Shown here in pieces: positions 53,820-63,393 of a stretch of DNA of 64,000 nucleotides; the stretch's first letter is position 1; each line of letters starts with the position of its first letter. The DNA is from Solwaraspora sp. WMMD1047. GTDB taxonomy: Bacteria; Actinomycetota; Actinomycetes; Mycobacteriales; Micromonosporaceae. The translations under genes were made by a program, and so were the position numbers. Where the stretch lies: NCBI RefSeq assembly GCF_029626155.1, contig NZ_JARUBL010000001.1:3038001-3102000 (forward strand), in the 5' to 3' direction. A model generated the notes under the pieces. That model did no database searches, was not told the origin of the DNA, and saw only the letters and a list, made by a program, of their open reading frames with translations.

Positions 53820-54484
53820 CCGTACGGGTGCTGCTGGCCGACGACGACGCGCTGCTGCGGGCCGGCCTTGACGTGGTGCTCGATGCCGCGGACGGCATCG
53901 ACGTGGTCGGCGAGGCGGCCGACGGCCTGCGGGCGGTCGAACAGTGCCGGTCGCTCAACCCGGACGTCGTGCTGATGGACGTCCGGATGCCGGGCGTCGA
54001 CGGCATCGAGGCCACCCGCCGGATCGTCGCCGCCGGCCTGCCGACCCGGGTGCTGGTGCTCTCCACGTTCCGCCACGACGAGTACGTGTGGGGTGCGCTG
54101 CGCGCGGGCGCCAGCGGCTTCCTGCTCAAACGGGCCTCGCCGGAACGGCTCGTGGACGCGGTGCGGACGGTGGCCGCCGGGGACACCCTGCTGGACCCGT
54201 CGGTCACCCGCGACCTGGTGGAGCACTTCGTCCGGCGATCCCCGGTCGGGTCCACGGTCAGCACCGAGGCCGCCGGCCGGTTGTCCGGGCTGACCCCTCG
54301 GGAGATCCAGGTGCTGCGGCTGGTCGCCGAGGGGTACTCGAACGAGGAGATCGCCGAGCTGCTCGTCATCGCGGAGTCGACCGCGAAGACCCACGTGAAG
54401 CGGGTACTCGCCAAGATCGGCGCCCGGGACCGCGCCCAGGCGGTGGTCCTCGCCTACCGGGCCGGCCTGGTGGCTCCGGCCTGA
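53816..54484 (+). CDS. NarL/LuxR-type response regulator
   Basis: 222 residues. The receiver domain (LLADDDALLRAGLD, phospho-acceptor in VVLMDVRMPGVDGIEA, Lys in FLLKRAS) is joined to a LuxR helix-turn-helix (LTPREIQVLRLVAEGYSNEE, KTHVKRVLAKIG). It is coupled to the kinase by ATGA and probably regulates the upstream hydrolase gene. Confidence 0.92.
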   Translation: MTVRVLLADDDALLRAGLDVVLDAADGIDVVGEAADGLRAVEQCRSLNPDVVLMDVRMPGVDGIEATRRIVAAGLPTRVLVLSTFRHDEYVWGALRAGASGFLLKRASPERLVDAVRTVAAGDTLLDPSVTRDLVEHFVRRSPVGSTVSTEAAGRLSGLTPREIQVLRLVAEGYSNEEIAELLVIAESTAKTHVKRVLAKIGARDRAQAVVLAYRAGLVAPA

Positions 54485-54537
54485 CGGCCGTTCAGACACC
54501 TCGGGTGATCGCAGTAGCATGCTGCGGTGACCGCGTC

Positions 54538-57500
54538 ATGAGGCCGACCATCGCCGCCGAGACCCTGCGTTCGACCCTGACGCAGTACCTCGCGACCACG
54601 TTCGGGCTGAGCGAGGACGGGGTCCGCGACGGGCTGGAACGCTTCCTGTCCCACCCCGAGCAGGGCATCTTCCGCGGGCCGTACCTGCGGATCCGGACCC
54701 CGTTCCGGCCCGCGTCCGGTGACTGGCGGGCAGACCTGGACTGGGCGCCGGCCGGCTTCACGCCCTACCTGCACCAGGCGCGGGCCTTCCGCCGGCTCTC
54801 GACCCGGGACGGGGCGGCCGAACCGACGCTGATCACCACCGGCACCGGCTCCGGCAAGACCGAGTCGTTCCTGATCCCGGTGCTCGACCACTGCCGCCGC
54901 GAGCGCGCCCGGGGCCGGACCGGGATCAAGGCGATCCTGCTCTACCCGATGAACGCGCTCGCCACCGACCAGACCAACCGGATCGACGACCTGCTGGCCG
55001 ACCCGGCGCTGAGCCAGGTCACCGCCGGGCTCTACATCGGCGACGTGGCCGCCGAGGAGCCGCCGCGGGTGCTGGTGCGGCGCTCCGAGATGCGCCGCAC
55101 CCCGCCGGACATCCTGATCACCAACTACAAGATGCTCGACCTGCTGCTGCAACGCGCCGACGACCTGCCGCTGTGGGAGGGCGCCGACCCGGCGTACGTG
55201 GTGCTTGACGAGTTTCACAGCTACGACGGCGCGCAGGGTACCGACGTGGCGATGCTGCTGCGGCGGCTCGCCGCCGCGCTCGGGCTGGCCCGGCCGGACC
55301 GGCCGCTCGGGCCGATCTGCCCGGTGGCCACCTCCGCGACCCTCGGCGAGGGCGGCGGCCGGGACGGGCGCACCGCCATCCGGGAGGTCGCCGAGCAGGT
55401 CTTCGGGGTCGCCTTCGACGACGCCTCGGTGGTCGGCGAGGACCGCTACGAGCCGGCCGAGTTCGTCGCCCGGCAGGACTTCAACCTGCCGCTGCCCAGC
55501 CCCGAGGAGCTGGCCGCCGCCACCGGGTCCGACGACGCTGCCGAGCTGCTGCTCGGTGAGCGCTGCGCCGACGACCCGGTCCGGCTCGGCGCGCTGCTGC
55601 GCCGGCACCCGCTGACCAAGGCGGTGCTCGACGCCCTCGGACCCCGGCCGCGCACCCTCGGCGAGGTCATCGACGTGCTGCCCCGCAAGAACGCCACCGG
55701 CTGGGGCAGCGCCATGAAGACCCGGCCGGAGATCACCGCCCGCGCGCTGGCCCGCTTCGTCGGCCTGCTCTCGCTCGCCCAGAATCCCGACGACCCCGGC
55801 CGACCCCTGCTCAACATCGAAACCCACCTCTGGGTACGGGCGGTCTCCCGACTGCTGCGCGGCGTCTCCCGGCAGACCATGTTCGGCTGGTACGGCGAAC
55901 CGCGCCGCCAACTGGAGTTCTCCACCTCCGACCTCGACGCCGTCGTCGCCGACGCCCGCCACCAGCTGCTGCCCGCCATCTACTGCCGGCACTGCGGCCG
56001 GTCCGGCTGGGCGGCGATGTCCCCGGAACGCGACCCGCAGGAGCTGGAGACCGACCCCGACAAGGTCTACCGGGCCAGCGTGGGCCGCGACAAGCGGCGC
56101 GTCCGGGCCTTCATCGCCGCCACCGACGACGAGGTACGCCGCCGCACCCGCGGCCTGCTGGTGCTGGAGTACGGCACCCGGGTCCGCCCCCTCGACCCGG
56201 ACCGCGACCGGGAGACGACCGATGACACGGTGATCGTGCTCGGCGACCTGACCGGCGTCGACGCCGCCGAGAAGGACCGCTGCCCCTCCTGCCAACTGGA
56301 CCACGGCATCCGCTTCCTCGGCGCCGGCCTGGCCACCCTCGCCTCGGTGGCCATCACCCAGCTCTTCACCGGCGGCGAACTGGGCGCCGACGAGGCCAAG
56401 ACGCTGCTGTTCAACGACTCCGTCCAGGACGCCGCGCACCGCGCCGGCTTCGTCGCCAACCGCTCGTACGGCTTCTCGCTGCGCTCGCTGCTCGCCGACC
56501 AGCTCCGGCCCGGCGAGCCGGTCGGGCTCGACGAACTGCTCGCAGGCATGGTCAAGGCCGCCGCCGACCGGGCGGTGCTGTCCAGTGTGGTCCCACCCGA
56601 CCTGCACGACCAGCCCGGCGTCGACGGCCTGCTGGCCGGCGAGCACACCGGCGAACGCGAGACCTGGACGCTGATCAGCGAACGGCTCGTCTTCGCCGCC
56701 GTGATGGAGACCGGGCTGCGCGCCCGGCAGGGCCGCACCCTGGAACTGACCCGCAGCGTCGCCGTCGAGGTCGCGCTCGAAGACCCGGCGCGCGCCGCCG
56801 CGATCTGCCGGGACGTGCACCGCACCGGCACCGCGCAGCTCAGCGACCCGCCACCGGACGACGCCCGCTACCTCGCCTTCCTGCGCGGGCTGCTGGAACG
56901 GCTGCGGACCCGGGGGGCGGTCTACCACGAGTGGCTGCGGCCGTACCTGCGGCGCGGCGGCGCCCGGTGGCAGATCTGGGGTGGCCGCCCACCCGGCATG
57001 CCCGCCTTCCCGCGCGGACTGTCCGCGCCGGCCTTCCTGCTGGCCACCCCGAAGTCCCGCTCCGAGTTCGACGCGATCGCCGCCCGCGGCAACTGGTACC
57101 AGGACTGGACCAGCCGCTGCCTCGGCCTGGAGCCGGGCGACGCGGCCGGCTACCTCAGCCGGCTGCTGCCCGCCCTGGCCGCCGACCACATCGTCGCCGC
57201 CGACACCTGCGACGACGGCAACACCGTGTACGGGCTGCTCCCCGGCCACCTACGGGTCACCCGGCTGACCGACCCGGCGGCCGTCGTCGCCGGGATCGGC
57301 TGCGACACCTGCCACTGGCAGCAGACCGAACACCCCGACCGGGTCGACGACTGGACCGGCCAGCCGTGCCGGCAGTACCGCTGCCCCGGCCGGCTGCGCG
57401 CCGCCCCCGACGAGACCGCGCCGGACGACTACTACCGCCGGCTCTACCTGGAACGCCCGGTGTTCCGGGTGGTCACCGGCGAACACACCGGCATGCTCAC

Positions 57501-60500
57501 CCGCGCCCAGCGGGAAACCGTCGAGCGGCAGTTCCGCGACGGCGACCGCTACACCGACCCGAACGTGCTCTCCTGCACCCCGACGCTGGAGATGGGCATC
57601 GACATCGGCGCCCTCTCCGCCGTGGTGCTCGCCTCGCTGCCGCACGGGCCGGCCAACTACGTGCAGCGGGCCGGCCGCGCCGGCCGCCGCAGCGGCAACG
57701 CGTTCGTGCTCACCCTGATCGGCCGCACCGAACGGGACCGCTACTACCTCACCGAGCCGCGCGACATGATCGCCGGGCAGATCGTGCCGCCCGGCTGCTT
57801 CCTCTCCGCCGTGGAGATCCTGCGCCGGCAGTACCTGGCCCACCTGATCGACCTGGCCGCCCGCAACCGGTTGCCCGGCGTACTGCCGCTGCCCCGCCGC
57901 GCCCACGTGCTCTTCGGCCGCGGCGGCTGGCTGCCCGGGCTCGCCGACGCCGCCCGCCGCGACGGCGACCGGCTGGTGGGGGAGTTCCTGGCCCTCTTCG
58001 GCGACAAGGTGCTGCCCGCCGCCGCCGACGAGCTGCGCGACTTCGCCCGCACCGGGATCGCCGGCCGGGTCACCGAGGCCGGGCACGCCTGGGAGGCCCG
58101 GCTGGCCGACCTGCGCGGCCGGCTGGCCGAGATCGACAAGGCCAGCGGCGGGCTGGTCGGCACCGACCCCGACCACGCCCGCGAACTGCGGATGCTCAAG
58201 GCCGAGGCGCGGGCCGTTCGCCGCCGGCTCACCGAGGTCAGCTCCGCCGCCGCCCACGCCACCCTGGTCGAGCTGGGCCTGCTGCCCAACTACGCGCTGA
58301 TCGACAGCCGCACCGCCCTGGAGGCCACCCTCACCTGGGAGGAGCGCGGCGCCGACGGAGACCGCCGGTTCCACACCGAACTACGCGAGTACGACCGGCC
58401 CGCCCGGCAGGCGCTGCACGAACTCGCCCCCGGCAACAACTACTACGTACGCGGCTACCGGCACGAGATCTCCGGGCTCGACGTCGGCACCGCCGACCGG
58501 CCCGCGTACCGGCAGTGGCGGATCTGCGCCAGGTGCGGCTACGTCCGCACCCGCCCGGCCGTCGAGCCGATCGCCGAGTGCCCGCGCTGCCGGGACACCG
58601 GCATCGCCGACCACGGGCGGCTGTTCAACGTGCTCCAGCCGACCCGGGTGCTCAGCCGGGACAAACGCGACGACGCCCGGATCCGCGACGACAGCGACGA
58701 CCGGGAACACCGCTGGTACGCCGGCACCGTCGCGGTCGACATCGACCCGGCCCAGGTCGAACAGTCGTGGCGGCACGCCAGCCAGACCTTCGGCGTGGAC
58801 TACAGCCGGCGGGCCATGATCCGGCACTTCAACCTCGGCGCCCAGCGGTTCGACCGGCCCGCCGAACCGTTCGCCGGCGACGAGGTACGCCTCAACCCGT
58901 TCCACACCTGCACCGCCTGCGGCGGCACCACCGTCGACGGGGAGCCGGCGGTCAGCCAGGAACTCGCCGCGCACGCCTCCGGCTCGGCGGTGCTGCCCGG
59001 GGCCGAGCACCACCGGCCGTGGTGCCCGTACCGCCGCTCGCCGGCCGGCCCGGCCGCTCACGTCGGCCTGATCCTCGCCCACGAACTGCAGACCGAGGCG
59101 CTGCGCATCCTGATCCCGGCGGTGACCGCCGCCGTCCGGGAACGGCTGGTCTCCTTCGCCGCCGCCGTCCGGCTCGGCATCGCCGCCCAGTATGGCGGCG
59201 ACCCGGCCCACCTGCGGGTGGTGCTCGCCGCCATGCCCGACGCCGGTAGCCAGGAGGTCGGCGGCGAGGGCACCCGCAACTTCGTCGTGGTGTACGACAC
59301 CCAGCCGCAGGGCACCGGCTACCTGCACCGGCTCGCCCGGCCCGCCGAGTTCCGGACCGTGCTGGAGCTGGCCCTGACCCGCATCGCCGACTGCGAGTGC
59401 CAGCACGAGGGCCGCCCGGTCTGCCACCGCTGCCTGCTGCGCTACGCCCGGGACGAGGAGTTCGGGCTGATGAGCCGAGCCGAGGCGCTCGGCATGCTGG
59501 ACCGGCTGCTGGCCGGCTGGGACACCCGGACCGCGACCAGCACCGACGAGATCTCCCTGCTGCAGCAGGTGGAGAGCGAGCTGGAGCTGCTCTTCCTCAA
59601 CAAGCTGCTGGCCCACCCCGGGCGGCCCGGCTCCGGGCTGCGCATCGAACGCCGCACCGACCACGACGGCGCCCGGGTCGCCGACCTGACCTTCACCGGC
59701 CCGGACGGGCGCCACCTGACCCGCTGGCAGATGAAGCTGCAGAACACCATCAAGGGCACCCGGCCCGACGTGCACTTCAGACGCCTGGACGCGCCGTCGC
59801 CGGAGGTCGCCGTCTACCTCGACGGCTTCAAATATCACGGCCAGCCGCCGTACAACCGGCTCGCCGACGACGCCGAGAAGCGCGCCCGGCTGCGCGCCCA
59901 CGACTACCTGGTCTTCGCCGCCACCTGGGAGGACGTGCGGACCTGGGGCACCGAGCCGGCGGCCGGCGGGCCGGACCCGGGCCGCTGGTCCCCGTATGGC
60001 GGGGTCAGCCGGCAGGCGGCCCGGGGCAGGTACCGGACCATGCCGGCCGGCGGGGACGCCGAGGAGCTGGAGCGGACGGTCTGGGCCAACCCCGTCGACC
60101 AGTTGCTGTCCTTCCTGGCCGAGCCCGACCTGGACCGGTGGCGGCGCCGGGCCGAGGCGGTCCTCTTCGGACTCTTCAAGCAGGCCCGGGAGAACACGGT
60201 CGCGGACTCCGCCGGGGTCGGGCTGGCCGCGCTCGCGGCACTGCGAGGCGGGCCGCTGCCGGCCGGCACCGGCGGGAAGATCATCGTGGCGCGCGCCGTG
60301 GACGACGCCGGCTGCCCGGTGACGATGATCGTCGACGGGCGGGTGCCCCAGCCGGTCTGGTCGGCGCTGACCCTGATCGACGACTCGCCGGCCGGGGTGC
60401 GGGAGCCGGCCCACCGGGGCCGGTGGGCGGCGTGGCTGACCTGGGGCAACATCATCCAGTTCCTGGCCGCCGGGGACGGCGACGCCGGGCAGCTCGCCAC

Positions 60501-60996
60501 CTCCACACTGGACTGGTTCGACCCGGCGTCGCTGGCGGTCGCCGAGGGCACCGGCATCCTGCCCGGCCGCCGGGCGTTGCCGCTCGACGAGGAGACCGCG
60601 ACCTGGCTCGGCGTCACCGGCGACCCGACCGCCGACGAACCGGTGCCGGTCGAGGCGGACTCGCCGTGGCGCGACGTGCTGCACTACCTCGACCCCGACG
60701 ACAGCGCCCTGGAACGGCTCGTGCGGCAACTCGCCGACCAGGGCCTGCCGCCCCCGGTCGTCGGCTACGAACTCGGCGACCAGGGCTGGCAGGCCGAGCT
60801 GGCCTGGCCCGAGCAGCGGACCGCCGTGCTGCTCACCGGGGCGGCCGGCGATCCCGAGATCGCCGACCGGGACGGCGCGTACGCGGCGGCCGGCTGGCAG
60901 GCCCGCCGGGCCGGTGACTGGTCGATAGCCGACCTGGCGGCCCGCATCCGGGCGAGCGACCACGCTGGAACCGCCGACAGGGGAGAGGATTCATGA
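54538..60996 (+). CDS. Giant DUF1998 helicase (DrmA/DrmB-like) with nuclease-like C-terminal domain
   Basis: 2,152 residues from ATG 54538. Superfamily 2 motifs: TGTGSGKTES (about 100), DEFHSYDG (about 224), ATSATLGEG, then TPTLEMGIDIGAL and QRAGRAGRRSG (about 1015-1050). Cys pairs at about 482, 582, 922, 1330 and 1458 suggest zinc ribbons. DUF1998 is at about 1575-1640 (YDTQPQGTGYLHRL, CECQ...CHRCLLRY). Near 1700-1800 a block with RPDVHFRRLD, EVAVYLDGFKYHG, AEKRARLRAHDYLV and TWEDV resembles Vsr/PD-(D/E)XK folds. A further 350 residues are unassigned. DrmA and DrmB functions of DISARM appear joined here. It overlaps the UvrD gene (ATGA). Confidence 0.85.
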   Translation: MRPTIAAETLRSTLTQYLATTFGLSEDGVRDGLERFLSHPEQGIFRGPYLRIRTPFRPASGDWRADLDWAPAGFTPYLHQARAFRRLSTRDGAAEPTLITTGTGSGKTESFLIPVLDHCRRERARGRTGIKAILLYPMNALATDQTNRIDDLLADPALSQVTAGLYIGDVAAEEPPRVLVRRSEMRRTPPDILITNYKMLDLLLQRADDLPLWEGADPAYVVLDEFHSYDGAQGTDVAMLLRRLAAALGLARPDRPLGPICPVATSATLGEGGGRDGRTAIREVAEQVFGVAFDDASVVGEDRYEPAEFVARQDFNLPLPSPEELAAATGSDDAAELLLGERCADDPVRLGALLRRHPLTKAVLDALGPRPRTLGEVIDVLPRKNATGWGSAMKTRPEITARALARFVGLLSLAQNPDDPGRPLLNIETHLWVRAVSRLLRGVSRQTMFGWYGEPRRQLEFSTSDLDAVVADARHQLLPAIYCRHCGRSGWAAMSPERDPQELETDPDKVYRASVGRDKRRVRAFIAATDDEVRRRTRGLLVLEYGTRVRPLDPDRDRETTDDTVIVLGDLTGVDAAEKDRCPSCQLDHGIRFLGAGLATLASVAITQLFTGGELGADEAKTLLFNDSVQDAAHRAGFVANRSYGFSLRSLLADQLRPGEPVGLDELLAGMVKAAADRAVLSSVVPPDLHDQPGVDGLLAGEHTGERETWTLISERLVFAAVMETGLRARQGRTLELTRSVAVEVALEDPARAAAICRDVHRTGTAQLSDPPPDDARYLAFLRGLLERLRTRGAVYHEWLRPYLRRGGARWQIWGGRPPGMPAFPRGLSAPAFLLATPKSRSEFDAIAARGNWYQDWTSRCLGLEPGDAAGYLSRLLPALAADHIVAADTCDDGNTVYGLLPGHLRVTRLTDPAAVVAGIGCDTCHWQQTEHPDRVDDWTGQPCRQYRCPGRLRAAPDETAPDDYYRRLYLERPVFRVVTGEHTGMLTRAQRETVERQFRDGDRYTDPNVLSCTPTLEMGIDIGALSAVVLASLPHGPANYVQRAGRAGRRSGNAFVLTLIGRTERDRYYLTEPRDMIAGQIVPPGCFLSAVEILRRQYLAHLIDLAARNRLPGVLPLPRRAHVLFGRGGWLPGLADAARRDGDRLVGEFLALFGDKVLPAAADELRDFARTGIAGRVTEAGHAWEARLADLRGRLAEIDKASGGLVGTDPDHARELRMLKAEARAVRRRLTEVSSAAAHATLVELGLLPNYALIDSRTALEATLTWEERGADGDRRFHTELREYDRPARQALHELAPGNNYYVRGYRHEISGLDVGTADRPAYRQWRICARCGYVRTRPAVEPIAECPRCRDTGIADHGRLFNVLQPTRVLSRDKRDDARIRDDSDDREHRWYAGTVAVDIDPAQVEQSWRHASQTFGVDYSRRAMIRHFNLGAQRFDRPAEPFAGDEVRLNPFHTCTACGGTTVDGEPAVSQELAAHASGSAVLPGAEHHRPWCPYRRSPAGPAAHVGLILAHELQTEALRILIPAVTAAVRERLVSFAAAVRLGIAAQYGGDPAHLRVVLAAMPDAGSQEVGGEGTRNFVVVYDTQPQGTGYLHRLARPAEFRTVLELALTRIADCECQHEGRPVCHRCLLRYARDEEFGLMSRAEALGMLDRLLAGWDTRTATSTDEISLLQQVESELELLFLNKLLAHPGRPGSGLRIERRTDHDGARVADLTFTGPDGRHLTRWQMKLQNTIKGTRPDVHFRRLDAPSPEVAVYLDGFKYHGQPPYNRLADDAEKRARLRAHDYLVFAATWEDVRTWGTEPAAGGPDPGRWSPYGGVSRQAARGRYRTMPAGGDAEELERTVWANPVDQLLSFLAEPDLDRWRRRAEAVLFGLFKQARENTVADSAGVGLAALAALRGGPLPAGTGGKIIVARAVDDAGCPVTMIVDGRVPQPVWSALTLIDDSPAGVREPAHRGRWAAWLTWGNIIQFLAAGDGDAGQLATSTLDWFDPASLAVAEGTGILPGRRALPLDEETATWLGVTGDPTADEPVPVEADSPWRDVLHYLDPDDSALERLVRQLADQGLPPPVVGYELGDQGWQAELAWPEQRTAVLLTGAAGDPEIADRDGAYAAAGWQARRAGDWSIADLAARIRASDHAGTADRGEDS

Positions 60997-63371
60997 CCAC
61001 CGGAGCGACCCTGCGGATGCTGGACCGGGCCGACAAGGAGGTCATGAAGCTCAGCCGGGCCGACATCGGCGCGGTCTACGAGTTCCTGCACAAGTTCCGC
61101 AACAACCCGGAGAACCCCGGCCTGCACCTCAAGTCGCTCAACGGCGACGCCCGGCTGATGTCGGCCCGGATCAACCGGGACTACCGGGCGCTGCTGCTGC
61201 ACATCGCCGACCGGGACTACCTCCTCGTCGCCGTCAAGCACCGGGGCGAGGTCTACGACAACCTCGACCGGTACGCGTACCGGATCAACCGGGTCACCGG
61301 CGGCATCGAGGTGGTCGACCTGGCGCCGGTCGGCGACAGCATCGTCGGCCGGGTCACGCCGCCCACCGATCCGGCGCCGGCTGGTCTGACGCCGGCTGGT
61401 CTGACGCCGGCTGGTGTGTCGCCGGCTGGTGTGACGCCCGCCGGTCCGTCGCCCGCCGGTCCGGCGTCGGTTGAGCCGGTCTCGACCGAGCCGGTGTCGG
61501 TTGGCAAGCCGCTCTTCGACGCGTACACCGATGCCCAGCTCGTCGAGTTGGGGGTGGCCGAGCCGCTGCTGCCGCAGATCCGCCAGCTGACCGGCGAGGC
61601 GGAGCTGCTGGAGCTGCTGGACCGGGCTCCGCAGCTCACCACCGACGTGCTCTTCGCCCTCTACGACGGCAGGTCCTACGAACACGTCCTGGAGCAGGTC
61701 ACCACGCCGGTGCGGGCGGCCGGGCCGGTGGACCCGGAGGACTTCCGGACCGCGTTGGAGAGTCCGGCCACGCTCGTCACCTCCGACGACGAGGCGCTGC
61801 AGGCCATGCTCGGGCAACCCTTCGACCGCTGGCAGATCTTCCTGCATCCCACCCAGCGCAAGCTCGTCGACAAGGTCGGCTACCGGGGGCCGGTGCGGGT
61901 CGGCGGCGGGCCGGGCACCGGCAAGACCATCGTCGCCCTGCACCGGGTCGCCCACCTCGTCCGTCGGCTACCGCCGGGCACCGACCGGCCGGTCCTGCTC
62001 ACCACCTTCAACCGCAACCTCGCCGCGGATCTGCGTACCCGGCTGCTGGCGCTCGGCGGCGAGGCGCTGGTCTCCCGGGTCGACATCGTCAACATCGACC
62101 GGCTCGCCAGCCGGGTGGTGACCGAGGCCGGTGCCGCCGGCGGACGGCGGGTCGTCGACGACAACCGGGTCGCCCAGCTCTGGGAGACCTTCCTCGTGGA
62201 GACGGGGGCCGCCGCCGGCGCCGGGGCGACCGGTGGCCACGGCGCGGCCGGTGTTCACGGCGCCCCCGCTGGTGCCGGCGCCGGCGAGTGGGACGCGGAC
62301 TTTCTCGCGGCCGAGTGGAACCAGGTGATCCTCGGGCAGGTGCTCAACTCCCGTACCGAATATTTCCGGGCCCGCCGCCCCAACCGGGGCCGCAGCCTCA
62401 GCCGCGCCGAGCGGGACCGGATCTGGCAGGTCACCGAGCGGTTCACCAGCTGGCTGGAGGGCCAGGGGCTGTGGACCTGGCGGCAGGTCGCCCAGCGGGC
62501 CGCCCGGCTGGAGATGGAGCGCGCCGCGAGCGCCGCCGGCGCCGGTGGGTCGGGGGAGTCCTCCGGCGGATCACACCGGCCGCGCTACCGGCACGTGGTG
62601 GTCGACGAGGCGCAGGACCTCAGCGCCGCGCACTGGAAGATGCTGCGGGCGATGGTCGCCGCCGGGCCGGACGACATGTTTCTCACCGGCGACACCCACC
62701 AGCGCATCTACGACAACCACGTGACCCTGGGCAGCCTCGGGGTCAACATCCGGGGCCGCTCCCACCGGCTCACCCTCAGCTACCGGACCACCCGGCAGAT
62801 CCTCGCCGACGCGCTGGAGATCATGCACGGCGAGGTCTACGACGACCTCGACGGCGGCGAGGAGAACCTCGCCGGCTACCGCTCGCTGCTGCGCGGCGGC
62901 CCGCCGACCTTCCAGGGCGCGGCCACCTGGGCGCGGGAACGGGACCTGATCGCCGAGCGGCTGCGCGCCTGGGGCACCCCGCTCGACGGGTCGGTCGCGG
63001 TCTGCGTACCGACGAAGGAGCTGGCGGCCGACGTGGCGGCGCGGCTGACCGCCGACGGCGTACCCGTGGTGGAGATCGGCCCGGACGGGCCGCAACGCCC
63101 CGACGGCGTCCACATCGGCACCATGCACCGGTTCAAGGGGCTGGAGTATCAGCGCATGATCATCGCCGGGGTCAGCGACGGGCTGGTGCCCCGACAGATG
63201 ATCAACCGGTACCGGGAGACCGACCCGAAGCGCTACCAGCGGGAGCGCCAGCGCGACCGGTCGCTGCTCTTCGTGGCCGCGACCCGGCCCCGCGACGAGC
63301 TGGCGATCTCCTGGCACGGCACGCCGAGCCCGTTCCTGACCAGCCGGCTCGTGCAGCGGCCGGCGAGCTGA
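60993..63371 (+). CDS. UvrD-like helicase with RelE/ParE-like N-terminal domain
   Basis: 792 residues. Residues 1-95 match the RelE/ParE toxin fold (MLDRADKEVMKLSRADIGAV, LKSLNGDARLMSARINRDYR, AVKHRGEVYDNL). A repeat linker (about 127-157) and a UvrD-type superfamily 1 helicase follow: motif I GGGPGTGKT (about 304), motif II VVDEAQDLS (about 537), motif III TGDTHQRIY, motif V GTMHRFKGLEYQ (about 709), motif VI VAATRPRDEL. An Ala/Gly-rich insert lies near 410-430. It is translationally coupled to the DUF1998 helicase, so both probably act together on DNA. Confidence 0.88.
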   Translation: MTTGATLRMLDRADKEVMKLSRADIGAVYEFLHKFRNNPENPGLHLKSLNGDARLMSARINRDYRALLLHIADRDYLLVAVKHRGEVYDNLDRYAYRINRVTGGIEVVDLAPVGDSIVGRVTPPTDPAPAGLTPAGLTPAGVSPAGVTPAGPSPAGPASVEPVSTEPVSVGKPLFDAYTDAQLVELGVAEPLLPQIRQLTGEAELLELLDRAPQLTTDVLFALYDGRSYEHVLEQVTTPVRAAGPVDPEDFRTALESPATLVTSDDEALQAMLGQPFDRWQIFLHPTQRKLVDKVGYRGPVRVGGGPGTGKTIVALHRVAHLVRRLPPGTDRPVLLTTFNRNLAADLRTRLLALGGEALVSRVDIVNIDRLASRVVTEAGAAGGRRVVDDNRVAQLWETFLVETGAAAGAGATGGHGAAGVHGAPAGAGAGEWDADFLAAEWNQVILGQVLNSRTEYFRARRPNRGRSLSRAERDRIWQVTERFTSWLEGQGLWTWRQVAQRAARLEMERAASAAGAGGSGESSGGSHRPRYRHVVVDEAQDLSAAHWKMLRAMVAAGPDDMFLTGDTHQRIYDNHVTLGSLGVNIRGRSHRLTLSYRTTRQILADALEIMHGEVYDDLDGGEENLAGYRSLLRGGPPTFQGAATWARERDLIAERLRAWGTPLDGSVAVCVPTKELAADVAARLTADGVPVVEIGPDGPQRPDGVHIGTMHRFKGLEYQRMIIAGVSDGLVPRQMINRYRETDPKRYQRERQRDRSLLFVAATRPRDELAISWHGTPSPFLTSRLVQRPAS
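61374..61463 (+). repeat. Six 15-bp in-frame repeats in the UvrD-like gene
   Basis: Units of the type ACGCCGGCTGGTCTG encode (T/S/A)PAG(L/V/P) six times, between the RelE-like domain and the helicase. The linker length probably varies between strains by slippage. Confidence 0.9.
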
Positions 63372-63393
63372 CCAGCCGGACGGGAGGTGGCCG

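Noticed and set aside
54454-57249. 931-codon minus-strand open frame
   Set aside because: Antisense to the DUF1998 helicase, which carries clear motifs; same shadow composition.
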